From NCBI RefSeq assembly GCF_007971025.1, contig NZ_CP042436.1, forward strand, positions 2,976,001 to 3,040,000: DNA of 64,000 bases. Direction: 5' to 3'. The stretch comes from Mucilaginibacter ginsenosidivorans. Lineage in GTDB: Bacteria; Bacteroidota; Bacteroidia; Sphingobacteriales; Sphingobacteriaceae. The stretch's first letter is position 1. Every line of letters starts with the position of its first letter. Under the pieces are notes generated by a model, which was not told the DNA's origin, ran no database searches, and worked only from the letters and a program-made list of their open reading frames with translations. Made by a program: the position numbers and the translations under genes. This document shows positions 45,803-54,891 of this stretch, piece after piece.

Positions 45803-46174
45803 ATGAAAACGAAAATGGTATGTGCGGCCATCCTGCTGATGGCAAGTGTTTTATTTTTAGGGGCCTGTGGCAAGTCTGGTAATTCAACAAATCCTACATC
45901 ATCGGGAAACACGCCGGTGGCTGCTGCAAATGTGAGTATCGAAAACTTTGCTTTTTCGCCCGCAACCGTTCATGTCAAAATTGGCGGATCGGTTACCTGG
46001 ACAAACAAAGATGCGACGCCGCATACGGCTACCGATCTCGGCGGAGCGTTTGACAGTGGCAGCCTGGCCGTTGACCAGACTTTCAAAAAGACGTTTGCCA
46101 CTGCCGGTACGTACACTTACCACTGCACCATCCATTCGATGATGGCGAATGCCACTGTGGTGGTTGGTAATTAA
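45803..46174 (+). CDS. Cupredoxin (plastocyanin/azurin-like) lipoprotein
   Basis: A 123-residue protein starting at MKTKMVCAAILLMASVLFLG, with a lipobox (LFLGACGKS). The open frame starts further upstream but those codons have no signal peptide. The mature part is one blue-copper domain (ANVSIENFAFSPATVHVKIG, VTWTNKDATPHTATDLGG). The copper ligands are His (DATPHTA) and Cys-His-Met in YTYHCTIHSMM. It would shuttle electrons or bind copper at the envelope. Alone in its unit, followed by a bidirectional terminator. Confidence 0.93.
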   Translation: MKTKMVCAAILLMASVLFLGACGKSGNSTNPTSSGNTPVAAANVSIENFAFSPATVHVKIGGSVTWTNKDATPHTATDLGGAFDSGSLAVDQTFKKTFATAGTYTYHCTIHSMMANATVVVGN

Positions 46175-46221
46175 AACGCCTTTGGTTTTTTGTAAAATTA
46201 TATCAAAGTTGGCTGAAAAAC

Positions 46222-46254
46222 GTAAGCCCCCGGTTTTGTAACCGTGGGGCTTAC
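46222..46254. terminator. Bidirectional terminator after the cupredoxin gene
   Basis: GTAAGCCCC (46222-46230) pairs with GGGGCTTAC (46246-46254), with inner GGTT/AACC pairs. On the minus strand it is followed by GTTTTTC, on the plus strand by TATTTT, so it can end both facing transcripts. Confidence 0.8.
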
Positions 46255-46304
46255 TATTTTAAGTACCCGCGTCTGTGTAGCGAGAATAACAGGTGGCGGG
46301 TTTT

Positions 46305-46517
46305 TTAACTCCAGCCTGTGCCTTTTTTAGCAGCGCCGCTCGAGATGTGACCCTCTGCAGTTGCTTTACTCATGATAGCCGACATTTTATTGCCTGCAGC
46401 GTCTTTACCGCTTGCAATATATCTGCCTGATTTTACGTCGATCACCGGATCGATCATTGGAACATTTTTAGTTTTTGTTTTTACCGAGTAGGCGGTAATT
46501 CCACTTTCGTTTGCCAT
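46305..46517 (-). CDS. Small hypothetical protein (70 aa)
   Basis: A 70-residue basic, Gly/Ser/Ala-rich protein (begins MANESGITAYSVKTKTKNVP, ends SSGAAKKGTGWS) without signal or membrane segment. The steady alternation of charged and small residues looks like a real coding sequence, and it has a terminator in the correct place. I recognise no family and give no function. Confidence 0.6.
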   Translation of the reverse strand: MANESGITAYSVKTKTKNVPMIDPVIDVKSGRYIASGKDAAGNKMSAIMSKATAEGHISSGAAKKGTGWS

Positions 46518-46602
46518 GATAAGTTTGTTTTTAATTTAAAGGTAACCCACAAAATAGGTTTTTGTTTAGAATATATGTTAGAAAGATAAAAAAAGTCGTC
46601 AT

Positions 46603-46989
46603 TCAGGGGTCTTTAATAGTACATACGGCCGATCCGTCGTTGTTTGCGTGGGTCCAGTTAGTAAAATGTATGCCGTCGGCATGATCGGGGTCCAGGTCGC
46701 GCCGGTATAAAATATCGTTACTGTCGTCAACCGTGAATGACCGCGACTGTCCTTTTACCAGGTACTGGTCGAAGATGATACCGGCACGATCCGGCCCGGA
46801 TCGAAGCGCCTTTTTTACCTGGATGTGTACTTTTTGCCAGCGGGAGTTTGTAACAGAAACTGTAGAATTGAATTGCATATAGTTGCGGTAAAGCACAAAT
46901 AGAAGCAACGCAATTATGCCGGTCACAAATATTGTGGTAAAATATTTTCTCACGATAAAGAAAGGTATATCCTGGTAACTTTCAACCAT
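46603..46989 (-). CDS. Membrane-anchored hypothetical protein
   Basis: A 128-residue protein with one N-terminal membrane helix (about residues 15-37, ending FVLYRNYMQF) and a soluble domain of about 85 residues with several beta strands (SRWQKVHIQVKKALRSGPDR, QYLVKGQSRSFTVDD). The anchor suggests an envelope location with the domain on one side. I recognise no family. It lies 85 bases upstream of the 46305-46517 gene on the same strand and may share its transcript. Confidence 0.68.
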   Translation of the reverse strand: MVESYQDIPFFIVRKYFTTIFVTGIIALLLFVLYRNYMQFNSTVSVTNSRWQKVHIQVKKALRSGPDRAGIIFDQYLVKGQSRSFTVDDSNDILYRRDLDPDHADGIHFTNWTHANNDGSAVCTIKDP

Positions 46990-47142
46990 CTGACAGGTTT
47001 AATTTATTTTGGTTTAAAGGTAAAAAGCACCCTGTTTGCAAATGGCAGTGTTAACACCCAATTTAACCACGGGTTTTACGCAATCCGGTTTGGTGAAATA
47101 CACGGGTTATTTTATTAATATTGTATAAGAAAAACATTAGCC

Positions 47143-47346
47143 ATGAGCAATACCAAACGCGATTCGGGGATAGCTTACATGTTATTAGGGATATATTCTC
47201 TTATGGTAAGCTGGTATTTTAACCATTCTATCATCCTGCTTATTATCTGCTATATATTCTGGCCCATTTACCTGCTGTATGAAGTGTTGAGCGGGCACCT
47301 TTCGCATGGTATGTGGAAGGAAATACCGCTGTCTTATTTTAAGTAA
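47143..47346 (+). CDS. Small two-helix membrane protein
   Basis: A 67-residue protein with two hydrophobic stretches (GIAYMLLGIYSLMVSW and ILLIICYIFWPIYLLYEV). It is probably a small inner-membrane protein, with an aromatic-rich C-terminus. I recognise no family. A putative TATTTAAAG-like start context is not obvious, and the gene stands alone before the 47457 gene. Confidence 0.6.
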   Translation: MSNTKRDSGIAYMLLGIYSLMVSWYFNHSIILLIICYIFWPIYLLYEVLSGHLSHGMWKEIPLSYFK

Positions 47347-47456
47347 GCGTAATTTCCGCAAAAAATACCGTAAAAACACGGGTTGACAGAAGGGTGCATG
47401 TTAATTACCTTAGTGTTAATTAACTTCCTGCCTATCATTCACCTAAAGTCACTGTC

Positions 47457-48191
47457 ATGCCAACGCCCTACATTGTAATTTTGCTTGTTCTAACGGTTAT
47501 TGTTATTGCCATATCGTTATACACAGATATGCTCCGGAACACCGTATTTAACCTGGCCACCATTGCCGGACTGGCTAAAAGAGATGGGAAAAAAGAACGC
47601 CCTGCCTTTAGCCTGGCGAAGACGCAGCTCGCGTTTTGGTCCGTAATTATAATAGGTTCCTATTTTTACGTCGCCTTTTTTACTCCCGGCCTGAACGGTA
47701 TCAGATTTAATATAGAGATAGGTGCCGTTAACCTTACATTACTCGGCATAGCGGCCGGAACAACCATTGTGGGTAAAGCTATCGATAGCAACCAGCAGTC
47801 AAATACCACTGTTAATCCTGCTGATAAACAACAGAACCACCCGGGCACGGGCTTCTTTTTCGTTGATATCATTTCTGACGAAACAGGTGTGAGCATTCAC
47901 AGGCTGCAAAATGTTATCTGGACACTTGTGGTAGGTGTGGTGTATATAGCATTTGTAAGTTCAAATTGTAAACTGCCGGATGATAAAGTGATCACCAATA
48001 CATTGCTGGGGCTTATGGGTATAAGCTCTGCCGCATACCTGGGTGTAAAAACTAAGGAAAACACTGCACCACAGCCGCAGCCCGAGCCTGGCGATAAAGA
48101 TAATCAACCCGGGGGGGGAAACGCTCCTGGCGGCGGTAACCCGGTTGGTGGCGTTAATCCTCAAGGCGGAAATAATCCTCCTGCACAATAA
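47457..48191 (+). CDS. Membrane protein with Gly/Asn-rich tail
   Basis: A 244-residue protein with about five hydrophobic segments in the first 185 residues. It has an N-terminal membrane anchor (VILLVLTVIVIAISLYTDML), a cytoplasmic loop with RPAFSLAKTQLAFWSVIIIG, and later helices around FIDIISDETG-type sequence (FFVDIISDETGVSIHRLQ). The tail after residue 205 is a Pro/Gly/Asn-rich low-complexity stretch (PGGGNAPGGGNPVGGVNPQG). Function unknown; the frame is compositionally good throughout. It ends in a terminator. Confidence 0.7.
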   Translation: MPTPYIVILLVLTVIVIAISLYTDMLRNTVFNLATIAGLAKRDGKKERPAFSLAKTQLAFWSVIIIGSYFYVAFFTPGLNGIRFNIEIGAVNLTLLGIAAGTTIVGKAIDSNQQSNTTVNPADKQQNHPGTGFFFVDIISDETGVSIHRLQNVIWTLVVGVVYIAFVSSNCKLPDDKVITNTLLGLMGISSAAYLGVKTKENTAPQPQPEPGDKDNQPGGGNAPGGGNPVGGVNPQGGNNPPAQ

Positions 48192-48220
48192 AATTGTCTC
48201 AACAATTAGCTTTATAAATG

Positions 48221-48256
48221 ATAGATAGTAACTTTGGTTACTATCTATTTTTAATT
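48221..48256 (+). terminator. Intrinsic terminator of the 47457-48191 gene
   Basis: A perfect 12-bp stem (48221-48232 and 48237-48248) with a 4-base loop is followed by TTTTTAATTT. Confidence 0.85.
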
Positions 48257-48257
48257 T

Positions 48258-48815
48258 ATGGCGAAGTTTTCAGACGGTATTCTTCCGCAGCACAGCGAAT
48301 TTATTGATAAGCAAAAAATGTTTTTTGTAGCCAGCGCACCGCTTAATGCCGGGGGCCATGTCAATCTTTCACCGAAAGGGATTGATAGCTTCCGCGTGTT
48401 GTCGCCCAATAAAGTGGCATACATGGATATTATCGGCAGCGGTAACGAAACATCAGCTCATATGCTCGAAAATGGGCGCGTTACCTTTATGTTTTGCGCT
48501 TACGACGGGCCGCCAAACATTTTGCGCCTATACGGCAAGGGATATACGGTTTTGCCCGGCGACGCAGAATGGGAAAACCTGTCGGGGCTTTTTGAATTGC
48601 AATTAGCTACCAGGCAGATCATTGTTGCCGAAATAGATAAAGTGCAAACATCCTGTGGTTTCAGCGTGCCACTGTACGAATACGTGGGCGAACGCGATCA
48701 TGCCCAAAAATGGGCCGCATCCAAAGGCGTCGACGGGCTGGAGAGCTATAAAAAAGAGAAGAACCGGGTCAGCCTGGACGGCTTGCCGACTGCCCTTTTC
48801 GGGAGGTTGGCTTAA
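48258..48815 (+). CDS. Pyridoxamine-5'-phosphate oxidase-like flavoprotein
   Basis: A 185-residue protein with the PNPOx-like split-barrel pattern: IDKQKMFFVASAPLNAGGHV, NLSPKGIDSFRVLSPNKVAY, YMDIIGSGNETSAHML, GRVTFMFCAYDGPPNILRLY. It likely binds FMN or another flavin and reduces an unknown small substrate, as in the wider general-stress/PNPOx superfamily. It is not the vitamin B6 enzyme by length or motif. It stands 52 bases before the rhamnosidase gene. Confidence 0.85.
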   Translation: MAKFSDGILPQHSEFIDKQKMFFVASAPLNAGGHVNLSPKGIDSFRVLSPNKVAYMDIIGSGNETSAHMLENGRVTFMFCAYDGPPNILRLYGKGYTVLPGDAEWENLSGLFELQLATRQIIVAEIDKVQTSCGFSVPLYEYVGERDHAQKWAASKGVDGLESYKKEKNRVSLDGLPTALFGRLA

Positions 48816-48867
48816 GTTTTACGCTTTAGCCGAAAAACTTTCTATCTTTCAGGTATAAACCATTGCC

Positions 48868-51264
48868 ATGAAATTTAACGCCACGCTGCCTGCAGCCTTG
48901 TTGCTGTGCTTTTTCATTTTTGCAAATACCGCTTTCGCTCAAAAGAATACCATCGACCCCAAAAGATGGAACGCTCATTGGATAAACGTTCCCGGGCCCG
49001 CTCCGGATTACCAGGTTTGCTTACTTAGAAAAGTTGTGAACCTTGAAAGTAAACCCGCCAGCTATAAAGTCTTCGTATCAGGCGATAACCGTTATAAGCT
49101 TTATGTGAACGGTCATTTGGTTTCGGTCGGTCCGGCACGCAGCGATTTTTACTTTTGGAACTATGAAACTGTCGATCTGGCGTTTTACCTGGTTGCAGGG
49201 AAAAATGTAATAAGCGCCGTAGTAGCAAATGAAGGTTCGTGGAAACCGGCGGCGCAAATGTCGTACGGTACGGGCTTTATTTTGCAGGGTGCTACAGCGG
49301 CCGAAGAGGAAGTGAACACCAATAAAAGCTGGAAATGCCTGCGCGATACCGCCTACACGCCCCTACCTGTTGAACTTGTTTACAGCTATTACGTTGCGGG
49401 CCCGGGCGAATTGGTGAGCATGAATCATCAGCCAAAAAACTGGCAGTCGGCCGGTTTTAATGATGCCACGTGGCCGCAGGCTAATCAAATGGCGGTAGGC
49501 GGGCCCAAAGGGCAAATGTCGTTTAACGATGGCTGGATGCTGGTACCCTCGCCGATAGCTGCAAGGGAGATGATCCCGCAGCGGTTGAAAGTCATGCGGT
49601 GCGCAACCGGCATTAATTTACCATCAACTTTCCCATCCGAACAAAACCCGGTTACCATACCGGCCAACACCAAAGCGACCATATTGCTCGATCAAACCTA
49701 CCTGACAAATGCTTACCCTACCATCATATTCAGCAAGGGGAAAGATGCAGGCATATCCATGAGCTATGCCGAAGGGTTGTATATTATTGAACCTGGCAAC
49801 AAAAACTGGCGTGCGCAGGAACGTAAAGGAAACCGGAACGAGATAGAAGGCAAACGATTTGTAGGGCGCAAGGATAGTTTGATAAGTGATGGCAGCGACA
49901 AACAGGAATTTACACCGTTTAACTGGCGCACATACCGTTATCTGCAACTGGTAATTGAGACAAAAGATGAGCCATTGCTGATCAACGATATTTACGGAAC
50001 AGCCACCGGCTATCCTTTTCAATACAAGGCTGAATTTGAATCGGAAAATAAGCAGTTGGATACCATCCTGCAAATTGGCTGGCACACAGCAAAACTATGT
50101 TCGTGGGAAACCTATATGGATTGCCCGTATTACGAACAGTTACAATACGTGGGCGATACCCGTATACAGGCCATGGTATCGTACTATGACAGTGGCGATG
50201 ATAAGCTGGGACGAAATGCGATAACCTTACTCGATCATTCGCGCCTTGCTGAGGGTATTACCCAAAGCCGTTACCCTACGGCCATACCGCAGCAGATACC
50301 AACTTTTTCGTTATGGTGGATAGCCATGATAAATGACTATTATATGTACCGGAATGATAACAGCTTCGTTGCCGACAAGCTTCCGGGTGTGGAACAGGTA
50401 CTCAACTTTTTTGGCAAATACCAGCAGCCCGACGGGTCGTTGAAAAACGCACCTTACTGGGAGTTTACCGACTGGGCAAACGGCAAGTGCTGGGATGCCG
50501 GCGTAGCGCCTGTAGGCGCAGACGGAAATTCGTCGGTACTGGATATGCAATTGCTGTGGGCTTATCAAACAGCCGCCGGGTTGGAAAACGCGTTGGGGAG
50601 CAAGGAATTTGCCGCGAAATATCAAAAGCTGGCGGAGCAGCTTAAACAAACCATCCGTAGTAAATACTGGGTTGCAACCAGGGGACTTTATGCTGACAGA
50701 CCTGAAAAAGATGTTTTTTCGCAACACGCCAATGCTTTAGCGATACTTAGCGGGGTGGCAACGCCCGAACAGGCAAAAACCATCAGCGGTAAATTGCTGA
50801 CTGACACATCGTTGGTTCAGGCGTCTATCTACTTTAAATATTACGTTTACCAGGCGCTGGTGAAGACCGGCATGGGCAACGATTATGTGAACTGGCTGGA
50901 TATATGGCGCCAAAACATTAAAATGGGAATGACTACCTGGGCCGAAATGTCGGACATCAGCGCGTCGCGGTCGGATTGCCATGCCTGGGGTTCGAGCCCC
51001 AACATCGAGTTTTTTCGTACTGTGCTGGGGATAGAGACCGCAGCCCCCGGCTTTAAAAAAGTGAAGATAGAACCGCATTTGGGCGTTCTGACGCATATCG
51101 GCGGGTCGATACCACATCCCGCAGGAACGGTAAGCGCGCGGTACGATAAGCAGGGAAGCAACTGGAAGATAGCGATTAGTCTGCCTTCGGGTACCCCCGG
51201 GAGTTTGGTATGGAAGGGGAAAATATACCCGCTGAAGCCCGGCGAAAACAATTTGACGCTATAA
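48868..51264 (+). CDS. Secreted alpha-L-rhamnosidase-like glycoside hydrolase (GH78)
   Basis: A 798-residue protein with a Sec signal peptide (ending FANTAFAQ, about residue 24). An N-terminal beta-sandwich (KVFVSGDNRYKLYVNGHLVS) is followed by the (alpha/alpha)6 barrel of GH78-type enzymes, with WETYMDCPYYEQLQYVGDTR carrying the acidic residues expected in the active site. The late barrel signature is WAEMSDISASRSDCHAWGSS, and a final beta domain ends in a Pro/Gly-rich tail. It would release rhamnose from plant or microbial polysaccharides in the periplasm. Exact specificity is not deducible. The cardiolipin synthase gene begins 18 bases later. Confidence 0.85.
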   Translation: MKFNATLPAALLLCFFIFANTAFAQKNTIDPKRWNAHWINVPGPAPDYQVCLLRKVVNLESKPASYKVFVSGDNRYKLYVNGHLVSVGPARSDFYFWNYETVDLAFYLVAGKNVISAVVANEGSWKPAAQMSYGTGFILQGATAAEEEVNTNKSWKCLRDTAYTPLPVELVYSYYVAGPGELVSMNHQPKNWQSAGFNDATWPQANQMAVGGPKGQMSFNDGWMLVPSPIAAREMIPQRLKVMRCATGINLPSTFPSEQNPVTIPANTKATILLDQTYLTNAYPTIIFSKGKDAGISMSYAEGLYIIEPGNKNWRAQERKGNRNEIEGKRFVGRKDSLISDGSDKQEFTPFNWRTYRYLQLVIETKDEPLLINDIYGTATGYPFQYKAEFESENKQLDTILQIGWHTAKLCSWETYMDCPYYEQLQYVGDTRIQAMVSYYDSGDDKLGRNAITLLDHSRLAEGITQSRYPTAIPQQIPTFSLWWIAMINDYYMYRNDNSFVADKLPGVEQVLNFFGKYQQPDGSLKNAPYWEFTDWANGKCWDAGVAPVGADGNSSVLDMQLLWAYQTAAGLENALGSKEFAAKYQKLAEQLKQTIRSKYWVATRGLYADRPEKDVFSQHANALAILSGVATPEQAKTISGKLLTDTSLVQASIYFKYYVYQALVKTGMGNDYVNWLDIWRQNIKMGMTTWAEMSDISASRSDCHAWGSSPNIEFFRTVLGIETAAPGFKKVKIEPHLGVLTHIGGSIPHPAGTVSARYDKQGSNWKIAISLPSGTPGSLVWKGKIYPLKPGENNLTL

Positions 51265-51282
51265 TCTTTATACAGCTGAATT

Positions 51283-52758
51283 ATGGCTGAACATTTATCC
51301 AACTTAACCGAATTGGTCGATTGGGTGCTCATAGGCGCCGTTATCTACATTATTATAGTTGTAGCCGTATGCCTGCGTATTATTTACGATACGCGGTCGA
51401 ACGATAAGGCGGTTGCTTACCTGCTTGTAACCGTGTTTTTACCGGTCATCGGCATAGCCATTTACTTTGCCTTCGGCATCAGCTATCGCAAAGAGAAATT
51501 GTATAATAAAAAGATCGTCACCGATAAGTCGGCGCGGGAAAGGCTGCGCGAACAGGTAAGGCTGGAGTCGGAAAAGGCATGGGATACCAATGAGCCGGCT
51601 ATCCAAAAACATAAGAAACTGGCGCTATATCTGCTAAACGATGGCATGAGCCCGCTGACCGGCGGTAACGAGGTGAAACTTTTGATAAACGGTGAAAATA
51701 AATTCCCGGAAGTATTGGAGTGCATCAAAAAGGCAAAACACCATATCCACATCCAGTATTACATTTTTGAGGACGGCGAAATAGGAGAGGAGATAAAAAA
51801 TGCGCTGATCGTAAAGGCCCGGGAGGGTGTTGATGTCAGGTTTATCTATGACGATTTTGGTAGCCGTTCTATCCGTAAGGAACTTGTAGATGAATTGAAG
51901 GACGCAGGCGTGCAGGCTTACCCTTTTTATAAGGTTCATTTCATTTTACTCGCAAACCGGGTTAATTATCGCAATCACCGCAAGATCATCATTATCGACG
52001 GCTGCACCGGTTTCACAGGTGGTATTAATGTAAGCGACCGGTATGTGAATAAATCCGGCCAGCTGTTTTGGCGGGACACGCACGTAAAGATAGTAGGGCC
52101 CGGCGTTTACTATCTGCAATACTTGTTCATCTGCGACTGGAACTTTTGTTCGGGAAAGCGGCTGAAACTCGAAAAAGATTTCTTTTGCACGCAACCGGTT
52201 ACACGGGGCAAGGCTACGGTACAAATTGCGGCAAGCGGTCCGGATTCAGACTTCCCTTCATTAATGTTCTCCATGGCGCAAACCATAGGGCTGGCCGAAA
52301 AGGAATTGCTCATCACAACGCCGTATTTCATCCCGGGCAGCAACATTATGGATGCCTTGCATGTAGCCGCCATGAGCGGCGTAAAAATAAAAATATTAGT
52401 GCCCGGCGAATCTGATTCGAAGCTTGTTAATGCTGCCGCCCGGTCGTACTATGGCGAACTGCTCGACGCCGGCGTCGAGATCTATATGTATCAGAAAGGA
52501 TTCGTCCACGCCAAAACCCTGGTATCTGACGGCCAGCTTTGTATTGTGGGTACCGCCAATATGGATCACCGCAGTTTTGAGCTGAATTTTGAAGTGAACA
52601 GCATGATCTATGATACAGCTACAGCAGAAGAACTGCGCGCTGTTTTTTTCAACGATATAAAGGATGCAAAAAAGATAAACCCTACTTCGTGGAAAAGGCG
52701 CCCGTTCATGCGCCAATTTCCTGAAAAGTTAGCGAGGCTATTGTCGCCTTTGTTTTGA
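51283..52758 (+). CDS. cls: Cardiolipin synthase
   Basis: A 491-residue phospholipase-D superfamily enzyme with two N-terminal membrane helices (LVDWVLIGAVIYIIIVVAVC and VAYLLVTVFLPVIGIAIYFA). Two HKD motifs are visible: NHRKIIIIDGCTGFTGG and VHAKTLVSDGQLCIVGTANM. The family condenses two phosphatidylglycerols to cardiolipin in the inner membrane. Length and helix layout fit the bacterial Cls type. It starts 18 bases after the rhamnosidase but the functional link is unclear. Confidence 0.95.
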   Translation: MAEHLSNLTELVDWVLIGAVIYIIIVVAVCLRIIYDTRSNDKAVAYLLVTVFLPVIGIAIYFAFGISYRKEKLYNKKIVTDKSARERLREQVRLESEKAWDTNEPAIQKHKKLALYLLNDGMSPLTGGNEVKLLINGENKFPEVLECIKKAKHHIHIQYYIFEDGEIGEEIKNALIVKAREGVDVRFIYDDFGSRSIRKELVDELKDAGVQAYPFYKVHFILLANRVNYRNHRKIIIIDGCTGFTGGINVSDRYVNKSGQLFWRDTHVKIVGPGVYYLQYLFICDWNFCSGKRLKLEKDFFCTQPVTRGKATVQIAASGPDSDFPSLMFSMAQTIGLAEKELLITTPYFIPGSNIMDALHVAAMSGVKIKILVPGESDSKLVNAAARSYYGELLDAGVEIYMYQKGFVHAKTLVSDGQLCIVGTANMDHRSFELNFEVNSMIYDTATAEELRAVFFNDIKDAKKINPTSWKRRPFMRQFPEKLARLLSPLF

Positions 52759-52764
52759 TTCGTA

Positions 52765-52800
52765 AGTGGCAGTTGAAATAATCTTACTGCAACTGCCACT
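52765..52800. terminator. Hairpin between the facing cls and YbjQ-like genes
   Basis: An 11-bp inverted repeat (AGTGGCAGTTG 52765-52775, CAACTGCCACT 52790-52800) with a 14-base loop lies in the 54-base convergent spacer. No T run follows, so termination is only suggested by position. Confidence 0.5.
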
Positions 52801-52812
52801 GCTACTCCAATA

Positions 52813-53142
52813 TTAAGCCGGTTCTACAACTACAGCGGTGCCGTAAGCCAAAACTTCGGTAACACCCTGCATCACTTCATTGGCATCGTAACGCATGTTG
52901 ATAATGGCATTGGCGCCCATTACATTGGCGTGCTGCAGCATCAGCTGGTAAGCCTCTTCGCGTGCGTTCTCGCAAAGTTCAACATAAATAGAAAGCCTGC
53001 CGCCAAACAGCGACTGGAAACCGCCTGCAATATTGCCCAGGGCGCTGCGGCTGCGTACGGTAATGCCGCGTACAAGGCCCAGTTGTTTGGTTACTTTATA
53101 TCCTTCCAAGCCGGTGCTGGTGGTAACAAATGTGTGGTCCAT
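52813..53142 (-). CDS. YbjQ family protein
   Basis: A 109-residue protein with the family pattern: VTTSTGLEGYKVTKQLGLVR, GITVRSRSALGNIAGGFQSL, ANVMGANAIINMRYDA, and EVLAYGTAVVVEP at the end. YbjQ proteins are predicted beta-rich homo-oligomers, once called heavy-metal-binding, with no settled role. Length and start (MDHTFVTTST) match the family. Confidence 0.92.
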   Translation of the reverse strand: MDHTFVTTSTGLEGYKVTKQLGLVRGITVRSRSALGNIAGGFQSLFGGRLSIYVELCENAREEAYQLMLQHANVMGANAIINMRYDANEVMQGVTEVLAYGTAVVVEPA

Positions 53143-53198
53143 TTTCTTAATTGTTTATTGTTGGATTGATGAAAAGGTTAATTGTTACCAAATATATA

Positions 53199-53639
53199 TC
53201 AATTTCCCGTACCCGCCTGTAAATATTCGGCGGCGCTTGCCGGTGCCCATAAAGTTCCGAAATAAGGTTTTACGGGCTCCAGTTCGCGGTATTTTTTGTC
53301 AGGCGGCGTACTTTTTAATCCTTTCAATGTTTCACCATTGGTAAGCTTGCCGGCTGCTTGTTTGGTAGCCAGGATAATGTAACCCTCGTTATTTCTCAAA
53401 AGGCCATCTTCAAACCATCCCAGGTGTTTGCCATTGAACCAATAAACATCGGTGTTAGTGAAATTTTGATGAAGGTAAGCGACAGGTGTGCCGTCCCATA
53501 AATAAACCACCTGGTCGGTAAGGTAATCATCAATATAGGCGGTTGCGCTGCCCGACGAATTGTACAGGTTTATTTCGTGGTAAGGCTTACGTATGCCACA
53601 GAGCATACTACAGGCAAGAAAAATCGTAATGAGTTTCAT
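53199..53639 (-). CDS. Signal-peptide protein with beta-flower-like repeats
   Basis: A 146-residue protein starting at MKLITIFLACSMLCGIRKPY, a short export signal with a Cys at 14; the open frame upstream is spurious. The next ~65 residues hold short repeats (INLYNSSGSATAYIDDYLTD, VVYLWDGTPVAYLHQN, VYWFNGKHLGWFEDGLLRN) that resemble the Bacteroidota '4-fold beta flower' domain, a cyclic arrangement of beta hairpins of unknown role. The name is an association of repeat pattern, not of function. It lies 59 bases downstream of the M20 peptidase gene. Confidence 0.65.
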   Translation of the reverse strand: MKLITIFLACSMLCGIRKPYHEINLYNSSGSATAYIDDYLTDQVVYLWDGTPVAYLHQNFTNTDVYWFNGKHLGWFEDGLLRNNEGYIILATKQAAGKLTNGETLKGLKSTPPDKKYRELEPVKPYFGTLWAPASAAEYLQAGTGN

Positions 53640-53698
53640 TTGACAGGCCAGGTCTATTTTAAATTGCTGCCCCGAAATTACAAATTGCCGCCCACAAA

Positions 53699-54763
53699 TC
53701 AAACAATGCTTTCCAGCATTTTGATATAAAGCTCAATACCTTCTTTGATTTCTTCCAGGTAAATAAACTCATCGGCAGTATGGGAGCGTGCCGAATCGCC
53801 GGGTCCGACTTTCAGCGATGGTATATCTAATAATGACTGATCGGATGTGGTAGGCGAACCATAAGTTGTCCGGCCCAAAGCAATGCCCGCCTGTACAATT
53901 GGATGCTCTTTTGCAATCTTCGATGGCTTCAACCGGATAGACCGTGGGGTAACATCACATTTTACGTGCTGCCGGATGATCTCCAGTACTTCCTCGTTGC
54001 GGTAAGCATCGGTCACCCGCACATCCACCACGAAATTGCAGCTTGCAGGTACCACGTTATGCTGCGAGCCGGCGTTGATAACCGTCACCGACATTTTAAC
54101 CGGTCCAAATACTTCCGACTCTTTTGGAAAGCGATAGGTACGGAACCATTCTATATCCGCCATCGCTTCGTAAATGGCGTTCACCCCTTCTTCCCGCGCT
54201 GCATGCCCCGATTTTCCGTGAGCTACGCAATCCAACACCATTAAACCTTTTTCGGCAATGGCCAGTTGCATCAGCGTTGGTTCACCTACGATGCCAAAAT
54301 CAAGGTGACCAAGCTCGGGTATGATCAATTCCAGCCCATTCACGCCGGAAATTTCCTCCTCCGCTGTCGTGGCCAGGCAAAAGTTATACTTCAGGTCTTC
54401 CCGCTCATAAAAATAAAGAAAGGTATGTATCAGCGAGACCAGGCAACCCCCCGCATCGTTACTGCCAAGGCCATAAAGCTTCCCTTCATCCATTTTTGCG
54501 TCGAATGGTTCGCGGGTATAGCCCGAATTCGGTTTAACTGTATCATGATGCGAATTGAGCAATATTGTAGGCTTTGACTCTTCGAAATGCAGATTGAAGG
54601 CCCAGATGTTGTTCATCTTGCGATGCGTTTCAACCCCTTTATCGCTTAAATACTTCTCTATAAGGTCGGCTGTAAGGGCCTCTTCCCGGCTAAAGGACGG
54701 TATCATAATAAGTTGCTGCAGCAATACCACTGCCTGGGAATATAGTAAGTTGATGTCTGTCAT
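53699..54763 (-). CDS. M20 family metallo-hydrolase (ArgE/DapE-like)
   Basis: A 354-residue enzyme starting at MTDINLLYSQAVVLLQQLIM; the ATG 18 codons upstream is ignored because it adds a non-conserved Phe/Tyr-rich stretch. The zinc ligands and catalytic acids appear in order: His and Asp in LLNSHHDTVKP, Asp in GSNDAGGCLVSLIHTF, paired Glu in ATTAEEEISG, and His in SARSHTADEF. In Bacteroidota an M20 enzyme of this type removes the acetyl or succinyl group from ornithine in arginine synthesis; other N-acyl-amino-acid substrates are possible. Confidence 0.88.
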   Translation of the reverse strand: MTDINLLYSQAVVLLQQLIMIPSFSREEALTADLIEKYLSDKGVETHRKMNNIWAFNLHFEESKPTILLNSHHDTVKPNSGYTREPFDAKMDEGKLYGLGSNDAGGCLVSLIHTFLYFYEREDLKYNFCLATTAEEEISGVNGLELIIPELGHLDFGIVGEPTLMQLAIAEKGLMVLDCVAHGKSGHAAREEGVNAIYEAMADIEWFRTYRFPKESEVFGPVKMSVTVINAGSQHNVVPASCNFVVDVRVTDAYRNEEVLEIIRQHVKCDVTPRSIRLKPSKIAKEHPIVQAGIALGRTTYGSPTTSDQSLLDIPSLKVGPGDSARSHTADEFIYLEEIKEGIELYIKMLESIV

Positions 54764-54867
54764 GGATAAACGGGAAAACCCGTTGTAAAAGTAAAAGTTT
54801 TTCGGGAAGTAGGCCACAAGCGCGTATTGTATACGGTAATTTTACAATCGGGAGCCATTTCAAAAAT

Positions 54868-54875
54868 TATATTTG
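54868..54875 (+). promoter_or_regulatory. Candidate -7 box of the BSP-like gene
   Basis: TATATTTG lies 17 bases before the ATG at 54892, an exact TAnnTTTG match that would leave a very short leader. No clear TTG at the proper distance was found. Confidence 0.4.
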
Positions 54876-54891
54876 CGGCTTATATCTTATT

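Noticed and set aside
50986..51001. tRNA T-arm-like sequence (TGGGGTTCGAGCCCCA)
   Set aside because: It lies inside the conserved rhamnosidase coding region, and no acceptor stem or anticodon arm fits around it.
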